From Talaromyces rugulosus (Eukaryota; Ascomycota; Eurotiomycetes; Eurotiales; Trichocomaceae), in contig NC_049561.1 in NCBI RefSeq assembly GCF_013368755.1, forward strand, positions 7,006,001 to 7,070,000: a stretch of 64,000 nt of DNA, written 5' to 3'. Positions 36,338 to 45,720 of this stretch are shown one piece after another (position 1 is the stretch's first letter; the number at the start of each line of letters is the position of its first letter). The notes under the pieces are model-generated. The model worked only from the letters and a program-made list of their open reading frames with translations, was not told the DNA's origin and searched no databases. A program made the position numbers and the translations under genes.

Positions 36338-38094
36338 ATGCGCGGCGAGGTACTGTTCTGATTCCCCTTCATCTTTGTTTACACCCCCCCACCTTTCCCG
36401 TTCCCCTGAAAGTTAGGTCATGCCTGCTTCTCCTGCTTCGTGCTCTATCCCGAATCACGCTCCAAGAGCAATTGCCTTTTAGCTTTTCCACCGCTGACAC
36501 TTGACTGTGCTATCAGATCCTCCATCTTCACATTGGCCAGGCCGGTGCCCAGCTCGGAAACAGCGCCTGGGAGCTGTAGGTTCTCACCGCCATTCTGCCT
36601 CGAATCGCATACTGAACGTCTTGTTAGATACCTGCTCGAACACGGCCTGAAAGCCGACGGAAGAATCGACCCTGAGCCCGCCCACGATGTTGGCGAGTCT
36701 GGCTCCTTCGATACCTTCTTCAGTGAGACCAGGGATGGTAAATATGTGCCTCGCTCCATTTTCGTCGATCTGGACCCCTCGGTATGTCGAGCTGCCTGAT
36801 GTTTGCTAGGAAAAGAACATCAAAATGCTGACCTGTCCAGCCCATCGACGAAATCAGGACTGGTGAATACCGTTCGCTGTTCCACCCCGAAATGCTGATT
36901 AGCGGCAAGGAAGATGCTGCCAACAACTGTACGCCTCCATCACGGCAAGACTAGCAATTCGAATACTAAAGAGAATTTTTTTTTTCACAGATGCCCGTGG
37001 TCACTACACTATTGGAAAGGAGCTGGTCGACAGTGTCATTGACCGCATTCGCCGCGTGGCTGGTACGTCTATTGCCTCGGCCAACGCTAACCATCCGCTC
37101 GCATTGCTGATCAGAGAATTTAGATAACTGCACATCCCTCCAGGGCTTCTTGATCTTCCACTCCTTCGGTGGTGGCACTGGCTCCGGTTTTGGTGCCCTG
37201 TTGCTCGAACGCCTCGCAACCGACTATGGAAAGAAGTGCAAGCTGGAGTTCGCCGTCTACCCTGCCCCTCGTGTTTCCACCGCCGTTGTCGAGCCCTACA
37301 ACGCCGTTCTGTCCACCCACAGCACCATTGAGCACTCGGACTGCACCTTCTTGGTTGACAACGAAGCCGTGTACGACATTTGCCGTCGCAACCTGGACAT
37401 CCCCCGTCCCAGCTACGAGCACCTCAACCGCCTGATCGCTCAGGTCGTCAGCTCCATCACTTCATCCCTCCGCTTCGACGGCGCTCTCAATGTCGACCTA
37501 AACGAGTTCCAGACCAACTTGGTCCCCTACCCTCGTATCCACTACCCATTGATCTCCTACGCCCCCGTGGTCTCCAGCAATCGCAGCTCCCACGAGAGTT
37601 TCAAGGTCAGCGACCTCACCTTCCAGTGCTTTGAACCCAACAATCAGATGGTTGTCTGCGACCCTCGCAACGGCAAGTACATGGCGGTTGCCCTTCTCTA
37701 CCGTGGTGATGCTGTTCCCCGTGACTGCAATGCTGCTATCGCCTCGCTCAAGGCCAAGGCTTCCTTCAACCTTGTCGAGTGGTGCCCTACCGGTTTCAAG
37801 CTCGGTATCAACTACCAGAAGCCCGTACGTGTGCCCGGCGGCGAGCTCGCCCCTGTTGACCGCTCCGTCAGCATGCTTTCCAACACAACTGCCATTGCCG
37901 AGGCCTGGAGCCGTCTAGACCACAAGTTCGATCTCATGTACTCTAAGCGCGCCTTTGTGCACTGGTACGTCGGCGAAGGTATGGAGGAAGGCGAGTTTTC
38001 CGAAGCCCGTGAGGACTTGGCTGCTCTGGAGAAGGATTACGAGGAGGTTGCCAGCGACGGCATCGAGGAGATTGAGGAGGAACCCGAGTACTAG
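36338..38094 (+). CDS. tubB: Alpha-tubulin, tubB class
   Basis: Six exons: 36338-36349, 36517-36575, 36628-36781, 36841-36928, 36991-37062 and 37115-38094, 454 residues. Alpha-tubulin forms microtubules with beta-tubulin. The start [19 protein letters not shown], rather than MREVISLNVGQAG, points to the second filamentous-fungal alpha-tubulin class; in A. nidulans tubB is needed for sexual development, while tubA serves mitosis and growth. The tubulin signature GGGTGSGFG is in exon 6, and [18 protein letters not shown] is close to canonical. The C-terminus is acidic and ends in Tyr (EEPEY), the residue removed by detyrosination in other eukaryotes. The first exon is only 12 nt (M-R-G-E), and the second and third introns are about 50-60 nt. 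Class assignment is from memory of family members. Confidence 0.92.
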
Positions 38095-38527
38095 GGGAAA
38101 AAAAAAGCAATATTTGGGCTTCTTTTTTCTCTTTGATATTACTTCCAAGTCACTCCGCAAATCCCTTGCGAAATTATGTGGAATTTATTTTACTGTTCCA
38201 TACTTTCCATCGTCTGTGTTTGTTTCCGTTCATTGAGCAGAGAGACCACGCGTCGCACATATACTCCTGCCCTTCCGTGATGATTTTCTGACAACCCTTT
38301 TTGTTTGCTTAAACGAATGTTTTGGTCGCCTGGAGTCAAACTCTGGCGACGAATGAACCTTTTTAATTCATCGTGATTCTTCAGTAGCTGAGGAAGTTTA
38401 TTATTATTCTATTTGTAGAGATCGCCTCTGATCTATTGTAGCTAGTAAAAACCCTCCATAAATCCTCCAAACGCCCATTTATCCGATTATTATAGTGATG
38501 ATGATAATGATGATGATGATGTAGTTC
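38095..38527. other. Convergent 3' intergenic, tubulin / Tpc1
   Basis: About 430 bp between two stop codons. It holds a TGATGATGA-type trinucleotide tract at about 38498-38523 that abuts the Tpc1 stop, and T-rich sequence after the tubulin stop suited to 3' UTRs. Confidence 0.5.
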
Positions 38528-39616
38528 TCAGCTGGTCTCTCTCCTCTTTTGCGCATTCTCTTGGAGCGTCTTGAGCACGTGTTCATATGTCCACATAGTC
38601 ACCGCACTGGCAGGAGCAGCTTTGATCAAGCTGACTGTTAGTCCACGATACAGACCGCGCACCCCTTGCGTCCGGAGTATCACCGACATGGTGCTGAGCA
38701 CGCCGCGGTACTCTGGAATATTCGTATGCACATACCGCGAGCGATGCGGGCCTTGCACCTGCAACCGTTTGCGCACCAAGTCGAGCGGAAACACTCCTGT
38801 TTTAGCTGTGACGCTGGCAATCACGCCAGCCACAGCGTCACCGGACCCAAAAGGTAGATTGTCCATCTGGGTCAGCGCTGGGCGCAGGCCCTCGTATGTC
38901 GTGAAGAATAGACCCATGTATGGCACGATTTGAGAGATAGCGGCCGAACAGCCACGGAAGAATCCGCGAGCACCTTCATGCCGACCGATATCCCGGATGG
39001 AGGACAGTATTGACGTATATATTCGTTCCTTGCCCTGCGCCGCAAATCGCGTGCGCAGCAGATCGAGAGGGTATGTGAATGCTGTGGCGAGGCCGCCGGC
39101 GACCGCGCCCGCTACAAAGGACTCGACAGACTGTGGTAGACGGTGTGGGAGTTGCTGTAGGGCTTGGGTTGTGGTGCGATAAGCCGTGAACTGGGCGCCG
39201 CCGTAACAAACGTAAAGGAGCTCAGCAGATATGTTCCCTTTCCACAGGCTCTTTCGCTGGTGTTAGCAAGGAGTTGGAATGTACTGTCTGGAGGCAAAAC
39301 AAACATACAGTTATCCCTTCTTCCCTGACAATCGCCTTCATCGTCGAAAGCGTTCCTTTATAAATCGGCCCCTTGATTCCATGATGCGAAACCGGGTCGG
39401 AGAGCGAATGGACTTGCAGCTGTAGGCGAATTTTGACAACGTCAAGAGGCGCAATGCAGAATCTTGCAAGTCGCAAATAGTTAGTCGTGGGCCGTAAATG
39501 CTTTTGCTTCATGTGAACAACAAAACACACCTTGAGACTAGACCAGCTGCGCCTCCTGCAATGACGACCTGCGTCTTTGTGCCTTCATCTTTGAGGTGTT
39601 CTCCTCCGGCAGACAT
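38528..39616 (-). CDS. tpc1: Mitochondrial thiamine pyrophosphate carrier Tpc1
   Basis: Exons 39616-39531, 39462-39309 and 39250-38528 give 320 residues. Tpc1 imports thiamine pyrophosphate across the inner mitochondrial membrane for pyruvate and 2-oxoglutarate dehydrogenases. The start [18 protein letters not shown] and the block [20 protein letters not shown] match Aspergillus Tpc1. The three carrier signatures [18 protein letters not shown] and PLDLVRKRL head the three repeats of two helices each; the total length is normal for the SLC25 family. At intron 2 two AG acceptors six nucleotides apart (before 39256 and before 39250) both keep frame; the downstream one fits homologous length better. 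The gene is divergent from the dioxygenase gene. Confidence 0.92.
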
Positions 39617-39923
39617 GCCATTCGGCGATTATCACCACGGAGTGAAAAGGAAGGGAAAGAAAAAGACTTGAGGTCTAGGCTATCGCATTGAGACCGAACC
39701 GAAGAGAGGGAAGGAAAAGAGTTGGAAGATAACGTTGCATTATTGTTGTTGTGGTTAAATTCTCTTATCGCACAGCGGTAACTTTGACGTGACGTCGTGC
39801 GAGCATGTTTTGTACCGGCGCGTACCGGCGGGTAATTTAATCTATTAATCTATCAGACATTATTAACCTCGGTTCTTCTATCCTCTCTTAACAACAACGA
39901 CCACAACCACCTCTCACTGCTAA
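39617..39923. promoter_or_regulatory. Shared divergent promoter, Tpc1 / 2-OG dioxygenase
   Basis: Only 307 bp separate two divergent ATGs, so the region must serve both genes, both with a mitochondrial connection. It contains a TGACGTGACGTC stretch at about 39785-39797 that includes the palindrome TGACGTCG-like CRE half-sites, and a CGCGTACCGGCGGG block just after. Binding by bZIP/CREB-type factors is a guess from the motif. Confidence 0.45.
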
Positions 39924-41510
39924 ATGTATCGTCCGGTCGCTTTGCTGCTCCGCCGCTCGCGGTGGCCTGCGACCAGGGCAACGCAATTCTGCGCAACGCA
40001 TCCTGTTCGCAGGTGGTATTCTGACGACGGGGCCCAGCCAGTAGAATTAGCTCCAGGAGCTGCACAGTCAACGACTGCTGCGACATTAGAAAGCAATCCG
40101 AATGGACCCTCGCGGAAATTTACTCCAAAAAAGATACAAAACAACTTATCCCTAAGCAACCTCAAGGCCCAAATTGCAGAGGACCAGGCTTGGAAAACAC
40201 AGACGGACTTTGACAGCATCGATGAATGGAACAAGGAAAACGCCAGACTGGCTTTCAAGGGTGCCATTAAGGAAGCCGGTGTACACTATGCTCAGGTCAG
40301 GTTGCCATGCACCAAAAAGACACAAGAGACATGCCGCGATATGAGTGTTTATTACCATCAGCTCCGCGATGCTTGCACATGCCCTCTCTGTGTTGACCCG
40401 AAAACAAAGCAGCGCAACTTCCGCTTGAGTGATATACCCGAAAGAATAATGCCGCGTCGGATGAGATGGCTAGATGATTCGCACATCGACGAGGAAAAAA
40501 TCCTGGAGATCCAATGGGCCACTGATGTGCCCGGATACGACTCATCCCATGTGACGCGGTTTTCTGCCGACGAAATTGGCTACCCAGCTAGTTATTTTTT
40601 CAAAAAAGAAACCCAGAACAGGAAGCAGACTCTTTGGAACAAGAGCGATATGGATGAGGCTCAGCACTGGGTTACCTACAATGATTACATGGAGAACGAG
40701 GACAAATTCCATGAAACCCTCAATGCGTTGTCACAGTACGGCCTGATTTTCATCAAAGACATACCAGACTCTCGACAAATGGCTGAGCAGCTGGCAACAC
40801 GCCTCGGGCCTCTGCGTAATTCGTTCTATGGCCAGACATGGGACGTGCGAAACGACCCAAAAGCCAAAAACGTTGCGTACACGAACCAGAACTTGGGCTT
40901 CCACATGGATCTGCTATACATGACTGACCCGCCAGGATACCAGCTATTGCATTGTCTGAAAAACTCGTGCAACGGCGGCGAGTCTCTCTTTGTAGATGCT
41001 TATTCTGCAGCAAGAGACCTCGACCCGTCGTCCTGGTCCGTCTTATCTCACAGCGAATTGCCTTATCATTATAACCACGAGGATCATTATTATAGAACGA
41101 CTCGACCGGTTATCGAAGTTGCGCAACAAGCCAATATTCGTCGTAACAAATCGATCAAACATATCAACTACTCCCCTCCTTTCCAAGGCCCCTTTGAGGT
41201 TGACCAGGAACAAGGGAAAAAATGGGCACGGGATGCGTCGCGCTTAATTAACGCACTCAAAAAATTCACCAAAAATATCGAAGAACCCAGTCGGATCTTC
41301 GAGCTGAAACTGAATCCCGGCGAGTGTGTCATCTTTGAGAACCGGCGTGTGCTGCACGCTCGACGCGCATTTGATACGACCAGCGGAGAGAGGTGGCTTG
41401 CTGGGGCGTACGTTGATGGGAGCGATGTGAATAGTAAGCTCTTCACGACGAAGAGAAAGGCCGGGGTATTCAATGAAAGTCAACGTGAGGCCGATGATAG
41501 CGCGCTATAG
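39924..41510 (+). CDS. Gamma-butyrobetaine dioxygenase-like 2-oxoglutarate/Fe(II) enzyme
   Basis: A single exon of 528 residues. Family members hydroxylate gamma-butyrobetaine or trimethyllysine in carnitine synthesis, using iron and 2-oxoglutarate. The N-terminus (MYRPVALLLRRSRWPATRAT) is Arg-rich and fits a mitochondrial presequence. An N-terminal domain like that of BBOX1 carries the Cys cluster CTCPLCVDP near residue 155. The double-stranded beta-helix core holds the Fe ligands His327 and Asp329 (GFHMDLLYM) and distal His478 (RRVLHARRAF), with the 2-OG-binding Arg further on near GERWLAGAY. Butyrobetaine versus trimethyllysine as substrate cannot be settled by eye. Adjacent to the mitochondrial carrier Tpc1 across a short shared promoter. 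Confidence 0.82.
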   Translation: MYRPVALLLRRSRWPATRATQFCATHPVRRWYSDDGAQPVELAPGAAQSTTAATLESNPNGPSRKFTPKKIQNNLSLSNLKAQIAEDQAWKTQTDFDSIDEWNKENARLAFKGAIKEAGVHYAQVRLPCTKKTQETCRDMSVYYHQLRDACTCPLCVDPKTKQRNFRLSDIPERIMPRRMRWLDDSHIDEEKILEIQWATDVPGYDSSHVTRFSADEIGYPASYFFKKETQNRKQTLWNKSDMDEAQHWVTYNDYMENEDKFHETLNALSQYGLIFIKDIPDSRQMAEQLATRLGPLRNSFYGQTWDVRNDPKAKNVAYTNQNLGFHMDLLYMTDPPGYQLLHCLKNSCNGGESLFVDAYSAARDLDPSSWSVLSHSELPYHYNHEDHYYRTTRPVIEVAQQANIRRNKSIKHINYSPPFQGPFEVDQEQGKKWARDASRLINALKKFTKNIEEPSRIFELKLNPGECVIFENRRVLHARRAFDTTSGERWLAGAYVDGSDVNSKLFTTKRKAGVFNESQREADDSAL

Positions 41511-41726
41511 GGTATACATCTGTCCATTTTTTGGTAATGCTACATCAATTGATAGTATCACTGTCGAACCGGTCTAGTCTTGAAAATGCAAATATTCATA
41601 TCATAGACTTGCCAACAAATTATTCTTTTCTATAAGAGACTTAAAAGTAAGAAAGTATATTTGTTAAAGTTAATGGGTATTCGTCTCTACAATCATGATT
41701 TTTTGGGTCTTTCTTTTAAAGCCAAG

Positions 41727-42613
41727 TTATGCGGCTGATGGCTGCTGAACAGCATAAGCCTTGAGGAAATCCGGGTCTGCTTCAATTTCTTCCTTGACCT
41801 AAACAGAGGGCATTAGCAGGCGACTCGACGTGCATAAAGAACAAAAAGGAAACTTACAATATCTAACCCACCCACAAGTTCACCTTGTACCCACAACTGA
41901 GGGAAAGTTGGCCATTCCGCAAACTCCTTCAGTCCCTGGCGGACGTCCTCATCTGCCAGAATATTGAAAAACCCATACTTAACTCCGTTTTCTCGTAGGA
42001 TAGCGACAAGTTGACGGCTGAAGCCACATTGAGGCGAGCTGGGGCTGCCCTTCATAAAAAGCATGACTGGAGCAGCCTTGACGAGCTCAGCGAGACGCGC
42101 AAAGAGGGCTTCTTTGCTTTCCTGCGGGGTTGTCGTCGCCGCAGCAGCTGAAGAGTCGACCGGGTTTTCTGTTGCTGCACCCGAGGCCCCGGAATCGCGA
42201 GGCGTGGCATTCAGCACCGGTGGGATAGTTGATTTTGCGCCTGCTGGCGTGCCTGAGCTTGAAGACGGTTGCCCAGCGTGCCGTTCAATCGCATCGCGCA
42301 CTTTGATTGCGTCGCTGCCGCTGATAGACTCGAGGAGTTCTTTATTTTTGACCAAGACGACGAACGGTACAGCTGTGACGTCGTATTCCTCGGAGACATC
42401 AGGAAGTTCCTCGGCATTGATGCTAATAAAAGATGTTGTCGGTGGGGACGTGACCGGGTAGCCAGCAGCGAGAGTGCTGAGGATTGTGCGCATTTGGGTA
42501 CATGGTGCTGCCCAGGGAGTGTGGAAGTAGAGGACAAGGACCGTAGAAGGAGCGAGCGACGAAATATGTGTGCTGAATTCCGATTCAGATGTGATTTCTT
42601 GGAGAGTCGACAT
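41727..42613 (-). CDS. grxD: Monothiol glutaredoxin Grx3/4 type (GrxD-like)
   Basis: Exons 42613-41858 and 41798-41727 flank a 59-nt intron; the product is 275 residues. Cytosolic/nuclear CGFS glutaredoxins bind [2Fe-2S] clusters with glutathione and report iron status to fungal regulators such as HapX. The N-terminal thioredoxin-like domain carries the motif WAAPC (Cys38) in place of WCGPC. A Ser/Ala/Thr-rich linker follows, then one glutaredoxin domain with MLFMKGSPSSPQCGFSRQ (active Cys196), the WPTFPQLWVQGELVGG cis-Pro/GSH region and the C-terminus encoded by exon 2 (VKEEIEADPDFLKAY). One Trx plus one Grx domain is the fungal arrangement; human GLRX3 has two Grx domains. The ATG at 42613 is chosen because the thioredoxin domain starts just after it, although the frame is open upstream to another possible start. 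Confidence 0.92.
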
Positions 42614-43343
42614 TTTTGCCTCTCTTTTTGTTTTTTTTGAACCGCTGTACGAGGGATAGACGGCGGGGTATGCGAGGGGGGGAAAACAGGTAGTTGTTTT
42701 GGCCGCACTATTCGGATGGAGTCTTCGAAGAGCCTGGATATGCACTGGTCAAGAAGAGAAGAAAAAGTAAGCAGCAGGAATAATAAAGCGTAGCGGGAAG
42801 ACTTTGATGGTCAGCAGGCGGGCAAAAGGACTGCGATATTCGGATAGAGCTCGGTCGGCGGCCGGAAAAGATTTCTTACGGGGGTGACGCCATCGACACC
42901 AAGACGAGGTTTTCATGATTACTCATGTTGCACTCATTTATTATTATTATCATTGCTTATGTAGAGTCATAGGACGAACCCCGTCCTGCGGCATTGGCCT
43001 ACTCTCTACACCAACAAAATGCAAGTCCACGCGCGCTCTTGGCCTTGGCCGTTTCGGGCATCCGGCGTGCTTTATCAATCTTATAAGATCAATACGCCGC
43101 TGGTACCGTATTGTCACATTTGTCAGCACACGGAGAACTTAAAATACTTATCGATACCGGTCACGTGCAGAGATAAGCGCCCCGGATCCGCTTTCCTCTG
43201 AAATTATTTTGCAGTTCCGAGAGAGCTCTCTAGCACGCATTGCCCCCGTTTTCTCTGGTCTTTCAGCCTATGTCGTGAGCGTCGGCATGCTCTAGACTCT
43301 TTTACCGCGCTAGTTCATACACTTCCACAAGGGTGACGTCGCC
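42614..43343. promoter_or_regulatory. Divergent promoter region, Grx3/4 / Rex1
   Basis: About 730 bp between divergent starts. It is GC-rich in the middle of each half, with AT-rich DNA at 42930-42960. No HapX/SreA-type site could be assigned with confidence; GATA sequences occur but are too short to be informative. Confidence 0.4.
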
Positions 43344-45533
43344 ATGACCTGGAATGGCAGCACCAAACGCAAGCGCGAGCTCGACGACTACGGTGACCCA
43401 GTGATTCCTCCTTCGGCTGGAGAAAGCAGATTTGGCGTCGGACAAACATTGTCACTTCTACAAGACTCTCCCGAGTCGCCGACGACCACGGTAGAACCGT
43501 CGGCTTCTGATGGCGACCTCCACAGCGCCGCCAGGTTGAGTGCGGACGGCAGCAAACAAGTCGCAAAGAAGAAGCGGAGGGGCGATGACGGACAAAAGGT
43601 TAAATATCCGACCTTGACCTATGTCGAAGGGAGATTACAATCTTCGATTCGAATTGCCGATCTACAGGGGTTATTGCTATATTGTTTTGGGGATGGCGTT
43701 GCGCCGCAATGGATATCTATGAGGCATTCAGGTCATGTGAAGAAGATTGCAGTTGTAATGGTCCCGGGACTTGAGATTGGCATGTTTGATGGCTCGATAC
43801 CACTGGACACGCATCCTGGTCAGGACGACAAGGACGAAGAGAACGCCGACAAGCAAGAACAAGAGAAAGTGGTAAACGATGACTTTGAGCGATGGAAGAA
43901 AGGCCTTCCTCTCGCTGACAAGTCTCATCGGTTCAATCCTCGTGCTCTTTCTCGAGAGTCACTACCGGAACCTCTCCACGAACTCGCTGATATGTTTCCT
44001 CACATCTGGCCGGTCAAAGCACCAGGAGACAGCAAATACAACAAAATACACTCGCCTCTGCAAGCTATACTGCTCTCTCAGCTGCCAAAGACTCAGGGAG
44101 AACCCAAGAAAGGACCCCGGCCACCTCGTGTGGACAAAAGCTTTATCCCCAAGCGGACCCCGATTACTACATTTGTCAGTACCAAAGGAGACCTGAGGGA
44201 AAATGACTATGTATTACACCCAGCCTTCGATGCACCCGAGGAAACTTCAGCAGAGGAAGACATTCGCCATAGCATGGGCGCTTCTGTAGCTAGTGGCTGG
44301 GTACATTCGAAGGTGGATTCTATTGCTGATGGCGAGCCGCCCGAGTTGGATATCCAAGACGGAAGCATGACCGCCGGACGAGAAGTGCTAGGCTTGGACT
44401 GTGAAATGTGCATCACAGAAGGTGGGAAATCAGAGCTGACTCGAATCAGTTTGGTCAAGTGGGATGGCAAGGTTATTTTGGATAAGCTCGTCAAACCAGA
44501 CTTGCCAATCATTAACTATTTGACGCAATATTCTGGTATCACCGAGGAAATGCTCGACCCAGTAACAACTACTCTTGCAGACATCCAAAGAGAACTCCTT
44601 GAAATCCTCACCCCTCGCACTATCCTTGTCGGACATTCGCTCAATTCCGATCTCAACGCACTCAAGCTCACACATCCCTTCATTGTTGATACAGCAATCA
44701 TATACCCCCACCCTCGTGGACCTCCTTTGAAGAGTTCCCTCAAATGGCTTTGCCAAAAATACCTCGGCAAAGAAATCCAAAAAGGACAAGCAGGTCATGA
44801 CTCCATTGAGGACGCCCGGTCCGTTCTTGAACTCGTGAAGCAAAAGTGTGAAAAAGGCGAGCGTTGGGGAACTTCTGACGCCAACACTGAAAGCATCTTT
44901 CGCAGACTTGGAAGATCTGTCAAGACTGACAAAGCCGATGGCCGTACTGGCGCAATTATTGACTGGGGTAGCCCCGAGAGAGGATTCGGGTCTCAGGCAA
45001 CCGTCTCTATTGGGTGTGATACAGATGACCAAGTTGTTGACGGTGTCAAGCTCGCCCTCCGTGGCGACGATTCTGATAACAAGGTTCCTTCTGGGGGAGT
45101 GGATTTTGCTTGGGCGCGTCTGAGAGAACTTGAAGTTGTCAGGGGTTGGTGTAATCGCCGCCCAGATCCCAACAATGCCAACGCATCGGCGACTGTCGTT
45201 CCTCCACCAGAGGATACCACTCCAACGACCTCTGCTACGACCTTATCATCCATCCCTTCACTAGCATCTACAGTTTCAAATACCGTCCATAGCATCAAGA
45301 GAATCTACGATTCTCTCCCGTCATGTACGCTGTTTGTTGTTTACTCCGGCACCGGCGACCCACGAGAAGTTTCCCGGTTACATGCTATGCTCAAGCTTCA
45401 CCGGGAAGAATTTAACAATTCTAGGAAGAAATGGAATGAATTAAGTGTAAAATGGACGGATACGGAAGAGCAAATGCTGAAAAGGGCGTGCGAACGAGCT
45501 AGAGAAGGATGCGGGTTTATGTGTATCAAATGA
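43344..45533 (+). CDS. RNA exonuclease Rex1/Rnh70 type (DEDDh)
   Basis: A single exon of 729 residues. Rex1-like 3'-5' exonucleases trim 5S rRNA, 5.8S rRNA and some tRNA precursors in the nucleus. The N-terminal 330 residues include basic KKKRR, a probable nuclear localisation signal, and a conserved region TLTYVEGRLQ...APQWISMRH. The exonuclease core begins near residue 350: ExoI GLDCEMCIT (D, E), ExoII GHSLNSDLNALKL (D), and ExoIII HDSIEDARSVLELV with His and Asp five residues apart, the DEDDh signature. The segment SSLKWLCQKYLGKEIQ is also typical. The C-terminal 200 residues carry a conserved region around LFVVYSGTGDPREVSRL. The length is close to other fungal Rex1 proteins. Confidence 0.9.
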   Translation: MTWNGSTKRKRELDDYGDPVIPPSAGESRFGVGQTLSLLQDSPESPTTTVEPSASDGDLHSAARLSADGSKQVAKKKRRGDDGQKVKYPTLTYVEGRLQSSIRIADLQGLLLYCFGDGVAPQWISMRHSGHVKKIAVVMVPGLEIGMFDGSIPLDTHPGQDDKDEENADKQEQEKVVNDDFERWKKGLPLADKSHRFNPRALSRESLPEPLHELADMFPHIWPVKAPGDSKYNKIHSPLQAILLSQLPKTQGEPKKGPRPPRVDKSFIPKRTPITTFVSTKGDLRENDYVLHPAFDAPEETSAEEDIRHSMGASVASGWVHSKVDSIADGEPPELDIQDGSMTAGREVLGLDCEMCITEGGKSELTRISLVKWDGKVILDKLVKPDLPIINYLTQYSGITEEMLDPVTTTLADIQRELLEILTPRTILVGHSLNSDLNALKLTHPFIVDTAIIYPHPRGPPLKSSLKWLCQKYLGKEIQKGQAGHDSIEDARSVLELVKQKCEKGERWGTSDANTESIFRRLGRSVKTDKADGRTGAIIDWGSPERGFGSQATVSIGCDTDDQVVDGVKLALRGDDSDNKVPSGGVDFAWARLRELEVVRGWCNRRPDPNNANASATVVPPPEDTTPTTSATTLSSIPSLASTVSNTVHSIKRIYDSLPSCTLFVVYSGTGDPREVSRLHAMLKLHREEFNNSRKKWNELSVKWTDTEEQMLKRACERAREGCGFMCIK

Positions 45534-45720
45534 TTTGATAAATGTAGTAATAGACGTCGATGATATATCTGGACGAGTTTGATCTATTGAGATAATATCA
45601 ATTGCTGCTCGTCTATATAAGTTTAATCTCACGTCCAGTTAATACTGCACGAGAAAAGTTATGTACATATTATATATGAATCTACAGAGACATCACTTAA
45701 GACGCCCTATTTGAAAAGGC

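Noticed and set aside
35920..36504. 194-codon frame spanning the tubulin start
   Set aside because: Overlaps the promoter, first exon and first intron of alpha-tubulin in another frame; pyrimidine-rich leader sequence explains it.
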